39,433 nucleotides of DNA from a virus: the IMG/VR virus record IMGVR_UViG_3300042114_000023, positions 1 through 39,433 of that record; one strand, 5' to 3'. This document shows, piece after piece, positions 1 through 8,370 of the stretch (positions are counted from its first letter, which is position 1; each line of letters starts with the position of its first letter). The notes under the pieces are model-generated. The model was not told where the DNA came from. It did not search any database and saw only the letters and a program-made list of their open reading frames with translations. The translations under genes were made by a program, and so were the position numbers.

Positions 1-27
1 AGTAAAATCACATCAAGGATAAACGCA

Positions 28-333
28 ATGGACCTACTTACAAAAATGGCTGAAACATGTAAATCACCAAAGGATATTAGTATCCTAAATAGACTTCTAG
101 ATACAGCTTATAGTGATAATACCATACAAATAGACAATGTAACTATGTTAGCAGAAGAGTATGAAGTAGCTAGATCAAAATTGAACGGACTACTGAAAGC
201 ATTTGAAAAAGCAGGACTATTCAAAAAATTAGATAGAGGTATATATTTTATAAACCCATTTATATTTGTAGGTAAACGGGTAAAATCAAATGAGCTTAGA
301 GAAGTGGCACAACAAAAATGGAGGAGTATATGA
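28..333 (+). CDS. Small winged-helix DNA-binding protein (RepL-like)
   Basis: This 101-residue protein is mostly helical. It ends in a winged-helix-like segment in which two helices (about residues 38-68) are followed by a beta-hairpin region reading GIYFINPFIFVGKR. That resembles the C-terminal wing of plasmid RepL-type replication proteins and of small phage regulators. The ATG at 28 follows an AAGGA ribosome-binding site (14-18 region). Its 3' end overlaps the polymerase start as ATGA, so the two are probably co-translated. A role in initiating replication or in transcription control is inferred from fold and position only. The family assignment is by eye and moderate. Confidence 0.6.
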   Translation: MDLLTKMAETCKSPKDISILNRLLDTAYSDNTIQIDNVTMLAEEYEVARSKLNGLLKAFEKAGLFKKLDRGIYFINPFIFVGKRVKSNELREVAQQKWRSI

Positions 334-2080
334 ATGTGTTCATACAGTCAGACAGCAGTGTAGTTATCTATGCTTCTACTCATCACCACAACCTCATCAA
401 AGAATGCTTACGTGACTATAAACTCAGATGGAACGAATCTATCGCTAACAAAATAGCTTATACAGACATTCTATCAGAACTGCCTAAAGGCTCTACTATC
501 ATCATACCTACATATCTCTCATACCAGATCAATCCACTTGATTTCAAACGAGTAGTTAATATTGATGCTATCCAGAATATATCAATCTACGAACTCAGAC
601 GAGCAGTTATAGAGACATCATATCGTTATACTAAGTCAGTAGATGAAGCTAGGCGATGGTTATCAGAACTACCATCCACATTCAGCTACGATTGTGAGAC
701 AACAGGTTTATCAGTCCACAATGATTCACTCACTATGTTCTCATTTGCACCAGATGAAACTACATCTATAGTTCTATCTAACGAGCCAGGTATGGAAAAA
801 CTAGTTATGGACTTCCTCACCACTACTGAATCTACAGTTATCATGCATAACGCATCATTCGACATGAAGATAGTCAGACATCGTACAGGAAAGTTTATTA
901 AGCACTTTGAAGATACTCAACTATTAGCTAGGTGTTATACTAACCATGCAGATTCAGACAAAGCCAAAACAGGACTCAAACACCTAGCAGGAAAAGTCTA
1001 CAGCCAATGGGCAGTCAGTAAAGAGCTTTTTGGCATAGAACACAAATACAATGAAAATCTTATAGCCTATGCAGGAGTAGATAGCGCTGCTACTATGTTC
1101 CTATGGAAAGAGTTCTCTATCATAGATCCAGTATGGACTTCACATACATTCTCAGAATTATTCCCTATTCAACCTCCATCCCTGCATGAGGAGTCACCTA
1201 GATATTTCTACGAAAACGTACTTAAACCATTAGTTCCATCTATGATAGATCTCATGCTCAATGGTATCCCATTAGACATGTCTAAAGTAGATACACTAGA
1301 AACACGTTTAGACGAAATTCTAGACAAGGTTAGACAGGATCTACTTCAAAATTCCGTAGTACAGAACTTTCAAAAACTGCAATTCACCCGTCTAAAGCAG
1401 TCTAAAATAGATGAATACAACTTAAAGAAACGAGACATTCGTCAATACCTCAAAGAATATAAACCAGACGACATAGTTATGCGCTCATGGTTAGTAAACA
1501 CTTACTTAAAGTCTCAAGGAGCATTTAATTTTGTCTACTACCCTACGGACTTCCTTCCAAATGGGCATATAAAATGGACTGTATCCGACATCACTAAGTT
1601 TTATAAAAATAATCCAACTCATCGTATATTCTCATCTATCATAGATAAGACCATAGCTCAAGACAACGAATACGTAGTTACAGCTATGGTAGATTTAGCT
1701 AGGTATAAAACAGAACTATACAATACAGATTACGATATCAAGATAGGAGCTATAGACACATCCATATTACCACTATTTAATCCAGGTAGCTCAAAACAAC
1801 TCATAGATTTATTCTCATTCCTACAGATTGAACCACTAGCTTACACACCAGCGGGCTCACCATCATGGGGCAGAGACCAGATCGCAGAGATTTCGTATAG
1901 CTTATCAGATATAAACCTAATAGCCCTATGTAAAGCCATTATAGAGTATTCTCAGGCATCTATCATTAGATCCACATTCATTACAGCTTTCAATAAATAC
2001 ACAGTAAATGGTGTCCTTTATGGAAACATCCGTATAGCTGGAGCTAAAACATACCGTCCTACTTCAGACAAGCCAAACCT
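330..2080 (+). CDS. Family A DNA polymerase, exon 1 (3'-5' exonuclease and start of polymerase domain)
   Basis: This is the 5' exon of an intron-split replicative DNA polymerase (881 residues after splicing), corresponding by order to N4 gp39. The proofreading domain shows Exo I DCE (D121, E123), Exo II NASFD (N174, D178) and Exo III YAGVD (Y247, D251). The polymerase domain begins before the exon ends and reaches the conserved TYRPTSDKPNL segment (in other polymerases R-S-S-x-x-PNLQN-P). The start is ATG 330, because GGAGGAG lies just upstream at 320-326 and the codon overlaps the previous stop as ATGA; an in-frame ATG at 318 overlaps that ribosome-binding site. Without splicing, the frame runs 16 to 19 odd residues into the intron and stops at 2138. 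The 3' boundary at 2080 is inferred from protein homology and intron rules. Confidence 0.9.
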
Positions 2081-3024
2081 TAACAACATTATAAATAATA
2101 TTGACTATTTACCTCATTTGATGAAAATAAACAAATGATAGAATGGTGTAAAAGACAATTAGTTTATAAATGTTACAGGGCTTCATGTAAGTGATTACAT
2201 GTCGAAACTATCCTAAACGGGGAAACTCCTTAAGGTAGATTTAAAAAGTATTATTGTACAATACTAAATTTACCGATAAAGGACAATCCCGTGCTAAATA
2301 TTAATGATGAGAAATGGTTACCTGTTAAAGGCTTTGAAAAGCTTTATGAGGTATCTAATTTAGGAAATATTCGTAACAATAGAGATAAGATTTTAAAACC
2401 ATATAAAATCAATTCAGGATACAGTGCTATTAAATTTACATATAACACTGTTCGTACACATGCACTAGTACATAGAGTAGTAGCAGAAGCTTTTTTAGAT
2501 AGTCTACATGATCTAACAGAAGTAAACCACATAGATGAGAATAAAAGCAACAACATAGTAAGTAACTTAGAATGGGTTACTAGCTCTCAGAATAAGCAAC
2601 ATAGTATTAAATCTGGGAGATATGATGCAATATTCACAACAAAAAATACTCTTGGTATAAAGCATAAAAGTACTGCCTCAAAATACCATAATGTATCTTG
2701 GGATAACAAAAGGCACAAATGGATTGCAAGTGTAAGATATGATAAGAAAACTTATTTCCAAAAAAGATTTACATGTGAAGAAGATGCAGCTAAACATGTA
2801 AATTGGATTATTGATGAATTAAAACTAACAGACAGACCTAAAAACATTGTTGATTAAACGCCGAACGACTATCCCTGAAATGGGAGTAGGGCAGAAGCTT
2901 ATGCTGCTCGAAACGGATAGCATCTTTATAAGATGTTGATATAGTCTACTCTATATAGCAATATATAGCTGACCTCAAATTGAGGGTCGATCATAAGAGT
3001 TGCGTCTTATGGTGAATATAAAGG
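2081..3024 (+). ncRNA. td-like group IA2 self-splicing intron in the DNA polymerase gene
   Basis: The 944-nt insertion carries core sequences nearly identical to the phage T4 td intron: CTAAACGGGGAA, GACAATCCCGTGCTAAAT and AACGACTATCCC. Visible pairings are P2 (2184-2190/2195-2201), P3 (2208-2213/2915-2920), P4 (2217-2221/2288-2292), P7 (2867-2872/2941-2946), P8 (2921-2926/2930-2935) and P9 (2951-2957/2962-2968). The proposed 5' splice site follows the U of AAACCU (2080). That segment pairs with an internal guide GGGCUU at 2178-2183, with a U-G pair at the site and one A-C mismatch. The proposed terminal G is 3024. Splicing there restores PNLLNLPSTGS, the expected polymerase motif. The P6 region holds an HNH endonuclease. 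Splice sites are predicted, not measured; the P1 loop would be long (about 97 nt). Confidence 0.9.
2291..2857 (+). CDS. Intron-encoded HNH homing endonuclease (NUMOD4-HNH-AP2)
   Basis: This 188-residue protein has three modules. A NUMOD4-like N-terminus carries EKWLPVKGFEKLYEVSNLG (about residues 7-25). An HNH nuclease core follows, with VHRVVAEAFL, then VNHIDENKSNN and LEWVTSSQN (about 60-105). The C-terminus is an AP2-like DNA-binding domain with the segments YHNVSWDNKRHKWIASV and EEDAAKHVNWI (about 135-180). Such proteins cut intron-less alleles and spread their intron. The GTG start at 2291 has AAAGGA upstream (2278-2283) and no in-frame ATG nearby, and it lies inside the P4 strand of the intron core. 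The gene sits within the P6 region, the usual place in td-type introns. Confidence 0.93.
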   Translation: MLNINDEKWLPVKGFEKLYEVSNLGNIRNNRDKILKPYKINSGYSAIKFTYNTVRTHALVHRVVAEAFLDSLHDLTEVNHIDENKSNNIVSNLEWVTSSQNKQHSIKSGRYDAIFTTKNTLGIKHKSTASKYHNVSWDNKRHKWIASVRYDKKTYFQKRFTCEEDAAKHVNWIIDELKLTDRPKNIVD

Positions 3025-3919
3025 ATTAAATCTTCCTAGTACGGGATCTATCTTTGCAAAGCCTATCAAAGAGTGTATGATAGCCCCGCCAGGCAAAGTT
3101 ATTGTCGCCGTAGATTTTGAACAGTTAGAGGATAGGGTTATAGCTAACCTCACCAAAGATGAAGGTAAATGTAACATCTTCCTAAAGAATTTAGATAGTC
3201 ACTGCTATAACAGTCTCGGATACTTCCCAGATAGAGTAGCTGCAGAAATGTCTCTTACAAGAAATAAGATAGCAAACACCCTCGAGTACAAACGACTTAT
3301 AGATGAAGGTAATAAAATACTTAAAACTGTTAGGCAGGATGGTAAGTCCGTTACATTCGGAATTAGCTACGGGGCATTCCCACCCAAGATTGCAGCTACC
3401 ATTAAATGTCCTCTATCTACAGCAGAGAAAATATTCGACAGCTACCATAATGAACTCTATCCAGGTATCACCTACTTTCGTGAGCAGATAGTCCTAAAAG
3501 ATGCTATGCAGAACGGTTATATTCATATGGGACTAGGAGCCAAAATGTATTCAGATGATATTGGTAAAAACGCTCGTACCATCTTCAACTCGGCTTCCCA
3601 GTTCTGGTCTATCCTTATGCTTATAACTATGGCTGAAATTCACCAGTTAATACACTTACATGGTTTAGAGAAATCTATAACAGGATCAGCTACAGTATAT
3701 GACTCAGGTTACTTTATAGTAGATGCAGACCCAACCATCATTAAATGGCTCAACGATCATCTCATCCCTATTATGACACGACAGTGGATTATAAACGAGA
3801 TAGTTCACAACAGAGCCTCAATAGAAATAGGCACATCATGGGCAGATTTATATGAGATAAAAAACGGAGCGCCGATAGATGAGATACAGGAGATTCTAAA
3901 GGGTGTTAACAACAAATGA
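3025..3919 (+). CDS. Family A DNA polymerase, exon 2 (palm and fingers)
   Basis: This is the catalytic exon of the polymerase. In spliced numbering, motif A is VAVDFEQLEDR (D614), the O-helix is RQDGKSVTFGISYG (R687, K691, Y699) and motif C is TVYDSG (D810). The segment before motif A, LPSTGSIFAKPIKECMIAPPG, directly continues the PNL motif of exon 1. The coding frame is open across the junction, so the first ATG inside it (3077) is not a true start. In motif C the usual HDE is YDS: the metal-binding Asp stays but His and Glu are replaced. The stop overlaps the start region of the next gene. Confidence 0.9.
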
Positions 3920-4175
3920 CGTAATAGATTTATTAATATATAAAATGTCTGATAGTCATACAGAAGCACTACAAAAACTTATACGCAATATAGAAATAGA
4001 TAACATACATAAGTTATATATAGGCGTACTAATATCCAGTAGTTCTAACTTACTAAACTACTGGATAAAACGAAAAAACCTCATAGATAGATACTATAGA
4101 AAACCAAAAATAATAAAAATGAAATTCAACATAATTGGAAAATACTATACAAACTTACCAAAGGACAAACAATGA
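3903..4175 (+). CDS. Hypothetical small protein
   Basis: This 90-residue protein is not recognised. It is lysine- and isoleucine-rich, predominantly helical, with a basic C-terminal third and no obvious membrane segment. The likely start is GTG 3903, with AGGAG at 3887-3891, overlapping the polymerase end by 17 bases. An internal ATG at 3945 is the alternative. It overlaps the next gene by an ATGA junction, so it belongs to the same co-translated string after the polymerase. Confidence 0.6.
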   Translation: MLTTNDVIDLLIYKMSDSHTEALQKLIRNIEIDNIHKLYIGVLISSSSNLLNYWIKRKNLIDRYYRKPKIIKMKFNIIGKYYTNLPKDKQ

Positions 4176-4378
4176 AATACACAGTTAGACTAGAATTTGA
4201 CGTAAACTCCATAGACTTTGGAGATGTAATTGTAGAAGCCTCTTCACCAGAGGAAGCTAAAGAAAAAGCCATAGAAGTATATTATAATGGAATGGATATA
4301 GACTACTATTCTTCCAATAGTTATGATTCTACACTCAAAGAAGAAGACTCAGACTATTGGTTAATTGAGGAACTGTAA
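4172..4378 (+). CDS. Hypothetical small acidic protein
   Basis: This 68-residue protein is not assigned to a function. It starts with a beta-strand (KYTVRLEFDVNS), followed by a helix EASSPEEAKEKAIEVYYNG and a strongly acidic tail (LKEEDSDYWLIEEL). The strand-then-EEAKEKA-helix pattern is common in small phage proteins that may act as inhibitors or DNA mimics, but nothing here proves that. The ATG overlaps the preceding stop as ATGA, and an AAAGGA site lies just upstream (4160-4165). Confidence 0.65.
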   Translation: MKYTVRLEFDVNSIDFGDVIVEASSPEEAKEKAIEVYYNGMDIDYYSSNSYDSTLKEEDSDYWLIEEL

Positions 4379-4501
4379 ATGAGAACTTGCAATACATGCG
4401 GAAAGCCTTATAACAAGGGGTACACACCAGAACAACGAGATGAGAACTGTGAAAATGGGTATATCTACTACACTGAATGGGAGAAAGAAAATGAAAATTA
4501 A
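4379..4501 (+). CDS. Small zinc-ribbon-like protein (40 aa)
   Basis: A short open frame starts at ATG 4379 directly after the previous stop and encodes 40 residues beginning MRTCNTCGKPY. It contains CxxC near the N-terminus and a third Cys in ENCENG, as in half of a zinc knuckle or treble-clef. Its stop at 4499-4501 overlaps the start of the next gene. The upstream AATTGAGGAAC region (4363-4373) offers a GAGG ribosome-binding site. Tight packing, codon use like the neighbours and the cysteine pair make it a likely real gene. Function is unknown. Confidence 0.55.
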   Translation: MRTCNTCGKPYNKGYTPEQRDENCENGYIYYTEWEKENEN

Positions 4502-4754
4502 GTTTTTAAAACCTAAAGCACTAGTAGAGATTTACACTAGACATGGGGTATACCTACAACACTATAATAGTATCGTAGCTTTTAGACCAGAATACGGAAC
4601 AGATCGTACTATAGAAATAGGTGAAGATTGGAACTACAGTAGAACCACTATGAAACACGTAGGTCACTTCCTGAACAGTAACGCAGCAGAAATACGCAAA
4701 AATATAGCTGTATCTAAATGGAAGCTCAATACATCATTAGGAGATATTGTATGA
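4491..4754 (+). CDS. Conserved small phage protein (DUF8033-like)
   Basis: This 87-residue protein has the pattern IYTRHGVYLQHYNSIVAF followed by GEDWNYSRTTMKHVGHFL and a final SKWKLNT. I recognise this arrangement as a common small protein of tailed phages (W-x-YSxTTxxxxxxFL core) of unknown role, often near nucleotide or replication genes. ATG 4491 is preferred over the in-frame ATG at 4440, because GGGAGAAAG lies just upstream and 4491 overlaps the preceding stop. It ends in an ATGA overlap with the next gene. Confidence 0.7.
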   Translation: MKIKFLKPKALVEIYTRHGVYLQHYNSIVAFRPEYGTDRTIEIGEDWNYSRTTMKHVGHFLNSNAAEIRKNIAVSKWKLNTSLGDIV

Positions 4755-5152
4755 CTCACTATGTAAAAATGACTATAGACGAATACAACGAACTCATCAC
4801 CGTACAAAATAAACCATCAGACCTACTCAAAGCAGAAAACAAGAACCTCAAACACCACTTAGACGTAGCTCAAACCAAGATTAAAGAACTTGAAACAGGA
4901 CTTAGCCAATACATTATAAGTGGAATGAAACCTATCAGTACACCTTCAGCAGAACCAGAGTATACTACTACCCCAAATGCGAGTAGCTACCAGAAATGGA
5001 GTCATTTAGAAGACCTTCTTATCCTTGATACAGAGTATTCTGTATCAAACATAATTAAAAGAACAGGTAGAACTAGAGGATCAATACTATCGCGTATAGC
5101 ACATTTGGGGTATAGGACAAAAAACGATAGAATCTACAAAAAGGAATACTAA
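4751..5152 (+). CDS. Coiled-coil protein with Myb/SANT-like helix-turn-helix
   Basis: This 133-residue protein has an N-terminal helical stretch (about residues 20-55, a likely coiled coil), a Ser/Thr/Pro-rich linker and a C-terminal domain WSHLEDLLILDTEYSVSNI followed by KRTGRTRGSILSRIAHLGY. The W...ED..l....y....I....GRT..si..R...LG pattern matches the Myb/SANT-like helix-turn-helix of phage DNA-binding proteins. It probably dimerises through the coil and binds DNA. ATG 4751 is chosen because it forms an ATGA overlap with the previous stop; the in-frame ATG at 4718 lies within the upstream gene. Its stop overlaps the next ATG (TAATG). Confidence 0.65.
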   Translation: MTHYVKMTIDEYNELITVQNKPSDLLKAENKNLKHHLDVAQTKIKELETGLSQYIISGMKPISTPSAEPEYTTTPNASSYQKWSHLEDLLILDTEYSVSNIIKRTGRTRGSILSRIAHLGYRTKNDRIYKKEY

Positions 5153-7512
5153 TGGCTGCCACAACAGAAGAACGTCTCGTTGCTATCAAACATATAGTAA
5201 AACTGTTTGAAGTAGAACTCAAAGACATTATCTCAGTAGACGATAGGTTCGACATCACTAGACTTCCATCAATTATACAGGACGTAATAAAACTAGCTAC
5301 AGCAAAATCTCCAGCATTCTCGAACATCTCAGCATGTACTACAGGGAACACAGTCTTTATGCATTTACTAGCTCAACTACGTCCAAAGATAAACGATATT
5401 ACCTATTCGAATGACATCTTAGGTATTAACTACCTGGGAATCAACATAGCAGGATCAGGTAGCGGAAAGGACAGTACCTACTCTACCATTTCAAAGGCTT
5501 GTGATACAGCATTCAAACTTATCACTCAAGAACGTAAAGACCAAGAAGAAAAAAGAGCTCGCTCCATAGCACTAAGAGAGAAGCGAAAGGATGACCCTAA
5601 TGCAGTAGATGCAGACCTTACCTATTCAGACTACTTCGACTTTATACGACCACTTCCAACCACAATAGCTGAAGCCAGTTCCACTCGTGGAGGAATAGTA
5701 TCGAATCTTACAGAGCACCAGTCTCGTGAGTACGGAGCTTTACTAGTCATTATGAATGAGTTTGGATTAGCCCTCAAAACAAACTCTACAGTATCAGAAA
5801 TCCTAGAACTATTAGGTACTCTATACGATCAAGGTAATGCATCTACTCAGATGTTCAAGACAGTAGAAGTGCGAGAACAAGCTATAGAATCTACCTACCC
5901 GAACGCACTACTACATAGTTCGCCACGAATTATATTTGGAGACGAAAGGGTACGTAATAATATATCTATGATATTCTCTACTATGTTAGGAAGGCGTACA
6001 TGGTTCTCTATGCCAGAAGAGGATGAAGCTACTGAAAATACGCCTATACCGTCTACATTGGAAGAACTTATAACTATAGCCAATGAAAGACGTGCCACTA
6101 TATCTACACTCTCATCAAAGCTAGATAATATTACTGCTGAAATAGTACGAAACCTACTAGCATCAGAAGAATCTCGTATAGTTTCATTCGATGAGGAAGC
6201 GGCTACTCTATACACCATGTACTTTGAGTATTGTGCGAAACGTGCAGAACTTATGGAAGATACATCTATACTTCAAATAGAGATGAATGGACGTACATTC
6301 AAACTTGGCAGACTGGCAGCTTTATGGTCACTCATTAGTGGCTCAAACATCATCTCACTAGGTATTATGAAATCTGCTATATACTTCGCAGAATACAACT
6401 CAAAATACTTAGAGACATTTATAAAGAAGACTTCCTCAAAGTATTATGAACTACTCGGTGAAGTATTCAAAAAAGGTAAAATTAAAAAAATGGACCTAGA
6501 CGTAGCTTTATCTAACGGTTACATTACACGTGTATCCAAAGACTTTACAGAACTATTAGAACCACTCAATAGTTACCTCAGAAATTCAGGTGTTGCCTCC
6601 TACAACTCAGATACCAGAACTTTTGAGTATACACCATTCAAGAAAGTTGAAGATACCGGTGAATACGCCATCTCATATACCAACGTAGAAGGAGTACCAA
6701 AACACAACCGTACCGTATACTTAGGAAACTTCGAGAACTACCGTACTGGATCTATGCTTCTACTTAAAACAGTAGTTAGTAGAGACACTATATATAATAT
6801 GTTTAAATTTGTAGATGAAGACATAGATGGTAAAATAACTAAAATGAAGCGAAATCAAAAGTCTCTCATAGGAACTACTAAAGTCCTATCCATAGACGTA
6901 GATGAATCCACTATAGACATAGAAGTAATGCACCGTTACTTATCAGAATATAAACACATTATCACCACTACATCAGATTATGAGAATAAACACAAATTTC
7001 GTATCATCCTACCAGTAGATACAGAAATTAGTGGGGAAGACCCTCAACGCTTCAAATGTATAGTTCGTACCATTTGTGAAGAGTTATCCATAAAAGCGGA
7101 CCCCACATCCTTTATACCAGCTCAGCCAATGTATGGGTATACTGGAGCAGAGGTATTCTCACAAGAAGAGGGTATCCTATACAGAGTATCAGAAATAATA
7201 GCTGAATGTGCCGTTATTAAAGAAGAAGGCATCAGACCAACAGAAAAACCTAAAACATCTACAGCTCGTAAGAAAGCAGTAGAGGAGATCATGACCAATG
7301 CCACTAAGGTATTTGACTACGTTATCAACTGTCCTCGAGGGTCAGGCTCCTTATCCATGGCTCGTGCATCGCTCCATATGGTAGATGTAGGTTTCAATCA
7401 GGAACAGTATCTCCAAGTCATGAACTATCTTAACAGTTCTTGGCAGGCACCAATGGAATCACAACGCTTTGAAAAGCTCACCAATCAATTTATACATAAA
7501 ATGGAGAATTAA
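5152..7512 (+). CDS. Replicative helicase/primase-like protein (DUF3987 ATPase plus AEP-primase-like C-terminus)
   Basis: This 786-residue protein corresponds by order to N4 gp42. The N-terminal half has a DUF3987/YfjI-type P-loop, GSGSGKDST (K106), in the context GINIAGSGSGK, and a downstream acidic strand VIMNEFG. The C-terminal quarter resembles an archaeo-eukaryotic-type primase core: an ID-V-D motif (D582, D584), then KHKFRIILP (H614), then KADPTSFIPAQPMYG (D650). That matches the DxD / sxH / hD pattern of AEP enzymes. It probably unwinds and/or primes DNA for the adjacent polymerase. The ATG overlaps the previous stop by one base, and the next gene starts on the base after its stop. Helicase-first, primase-last order is unusual. 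The fold assignment is by motif only. Confidence 0.75.
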   Translation: MAATTEERLVAIKHIVKLFEVELKDIISVDDRFDITRLPSIIQDVIKLATAKSPAFSNISACTTGNTVFMHLLAQLRPKINDITYSNDILGINYLGINIAGSGSGKDSTYSTISKACDTAFKLITQERKDQEEKRARSIALREKRKDDPNAVDADLTYSDYFDFIRPLPTTIAEASSTRGGIVSNLTEHQSREYGALLVIMNEFGLALKTNSTVSEILELLGTLYDQGNASTQMFKTVEVREQAIESTYPNALLHSSPRIIFGDERVRNNISMIFSTMLGRRTWFSMPEEDEATENTPIPSTLEELITIANERRATISTLSSKLDNITAEIVRNLLASEESRIVSFDEEAATLYTMYFEYCAKRAELMEDTSILQIEMNGRTFKLGRLAALWSLISGSNIISLGIMKSAIYFAEYNSKYLETFIKKTSSKYYELLGEVFKKGKIKKMDLDVALSNGYITRVSKDFTELLEPLNSYLRNSGVASYNSDTRTFEYTPFKKVEDTGEYAISYTNVEGVPKHNRTVYLGNFENYRTGSMLLLKTVVSRDTIYNMFKFVDEDIDGKITKMKRNQKSLIGTTKVLSIDVDESTIDIEVMHRYLSEYKHIITTTSDYENKHKFRIILPVDTEISGEDPQRFKCIVRTICEELSIKADPTSFIPAQPMYGYTGAEVFSQEEGILYRVSEIIAECAVIKEEGIRPTEKPKTSTARKKAVEEIMTNATKVFDYVINCPRGSGSLSMARASLHMVDVGFNQEQYLQVMNYLNSSWQAPMESQRFEKLTNQFIHKMEN

Positions 7513-8277
7513 ATGACATTAAAAGATCTGTCACTCACAGAACGTAAAAAACTCACACGCTCTTATCCCGTACTGATATCAGCATTCCCAAAAAGTGGAA
7601 AGAGTTCCGCAGTAGAGTTTTTATCAGATGAAGATAAAGCCCGTACAGTCGTCTATGATCTAGAAGGGAAAGGATTACCTGACGATGATGAATCTAAATA
7701 CCGCTCAATAATTAAATTAAAAAATGGAATGGACCCAACCTTGAACTACCTATATGAAGACGTAGGCAATGTAAAGTATAGAGACATAGATTCTATGATG
7801 CTTCATATGCGTAAAGCTATAGCACACCAAGATGTAGACCGTATAGTCATAGACAGCTTTTCTACACTAGTAGATGAGTTTGAGAAATACTATGTAAAGG
7901 TTAATAATGGATTTACTACATGGATAAACTACAATACAGAGTTATACACATGGTTTCGTATGCTTAAAGAAGAAACATACACCCATGCAAAATTCGTATA
8001 TGTATTAGGGCACTATACTCCAGCTAAGCCCGAAAAGGATCCAATCACAGGCAAAACAACAGTAGATAAAGAGTCAGAACGCTTCACAAAGGTAAAAGGA
8101 AAAGATCATTTTCATATGGTAGAATCACATTTTAATACTGTAGTTACAATAGAGAACTTCAAATTCATTGCAGATAATGCTAATGACTTTGATTCTACCA
8201 GAGTACGTAGAAGTATTAACCCAATAGAAACAAAAGAAAATTCACTAGCAGAATTAGAAATAGCTCTTACAAAGTAG
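7513..8277 (+). CDS. RecA-like ATPase of the Sak4/AAA_24 type
   Basis: This 254-residue P-loop ATPase has Walker A PKSGKSSA (K30) and Walker B DRIVIDSFS (D114), followed by a strand FVYVLGHYTP of the sensor type. The size and layout match phage Sak4-like single-strand annealing/recombination ATPases, and by order N4 gp43. It probably acts with the downstream ssDNA-binding-like protein in recombination-dependent replication. It starts immediately after the helicase/primase stop, so the two are co-translated. It is followed by a 93-base gap, the largest in this operon up to here. Confidence 0.8.
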   Translation: MTLKDLSLTERKKLTRSYPVLISAFPKSGKSSAVEFLSDEDKARTVVYDLEGKGLPDDDESKYRSIIKLKNGMDPTLNYLYEDVGNVKYRDIDSMMLHMRKAIAHQDVDRIVIDSFSTLVDEFEKYYVKVNNGFTTWINYNTELYTWFRMLKEETYTHAKFVYVLGHYTPAKPEKDPITGKTTVDKESERFTKVKGKDHFHMVESHFNTVVTIENFKFIADNANDFDSTRVRRSINPIETKENSLAELEIALTK

Positions 8278-8370
8278 TACCCGTGTTGGGTTAATATACA
8301 ACACATTCATAACGGATTCACAACACACGATGTTACGTAACCAGAACACCAAGTAAAAAGGATTAATCAA
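8278..8370 (+). promoter_or_regulatory. Intergenic region with inverted repeats upstream of the SSB-like gene
   Basis: This 93-base gap contains a 6-bp inverted repeat GTGTTG/CAACAC (8283-8288, 8299-8304) and a perfect palindrome GTTACGTAAC (8332-8341). A clear AAAAGGA site then precedes the ATG at 8371. The first hairpin has no T-run, so it may be an mRNA-processing or leader structure. The palindrome could be an operator. No convincing -10/-35 pair was found. Confidence 0.35.

Noticed and set aside
2081-2138. Polymerase reading frame continuing to a stop at 2138
   Set aside because: The extra residues are unlike any polymerase and lie in the intron; the conserved motif continues at 3025.
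3077-3919. Second polymerase part as an independent gene starting at ATG 3077
   Set aside because: The frame is open upstream through LPSTGSIFAKPIKE, and the intron core explains the break.
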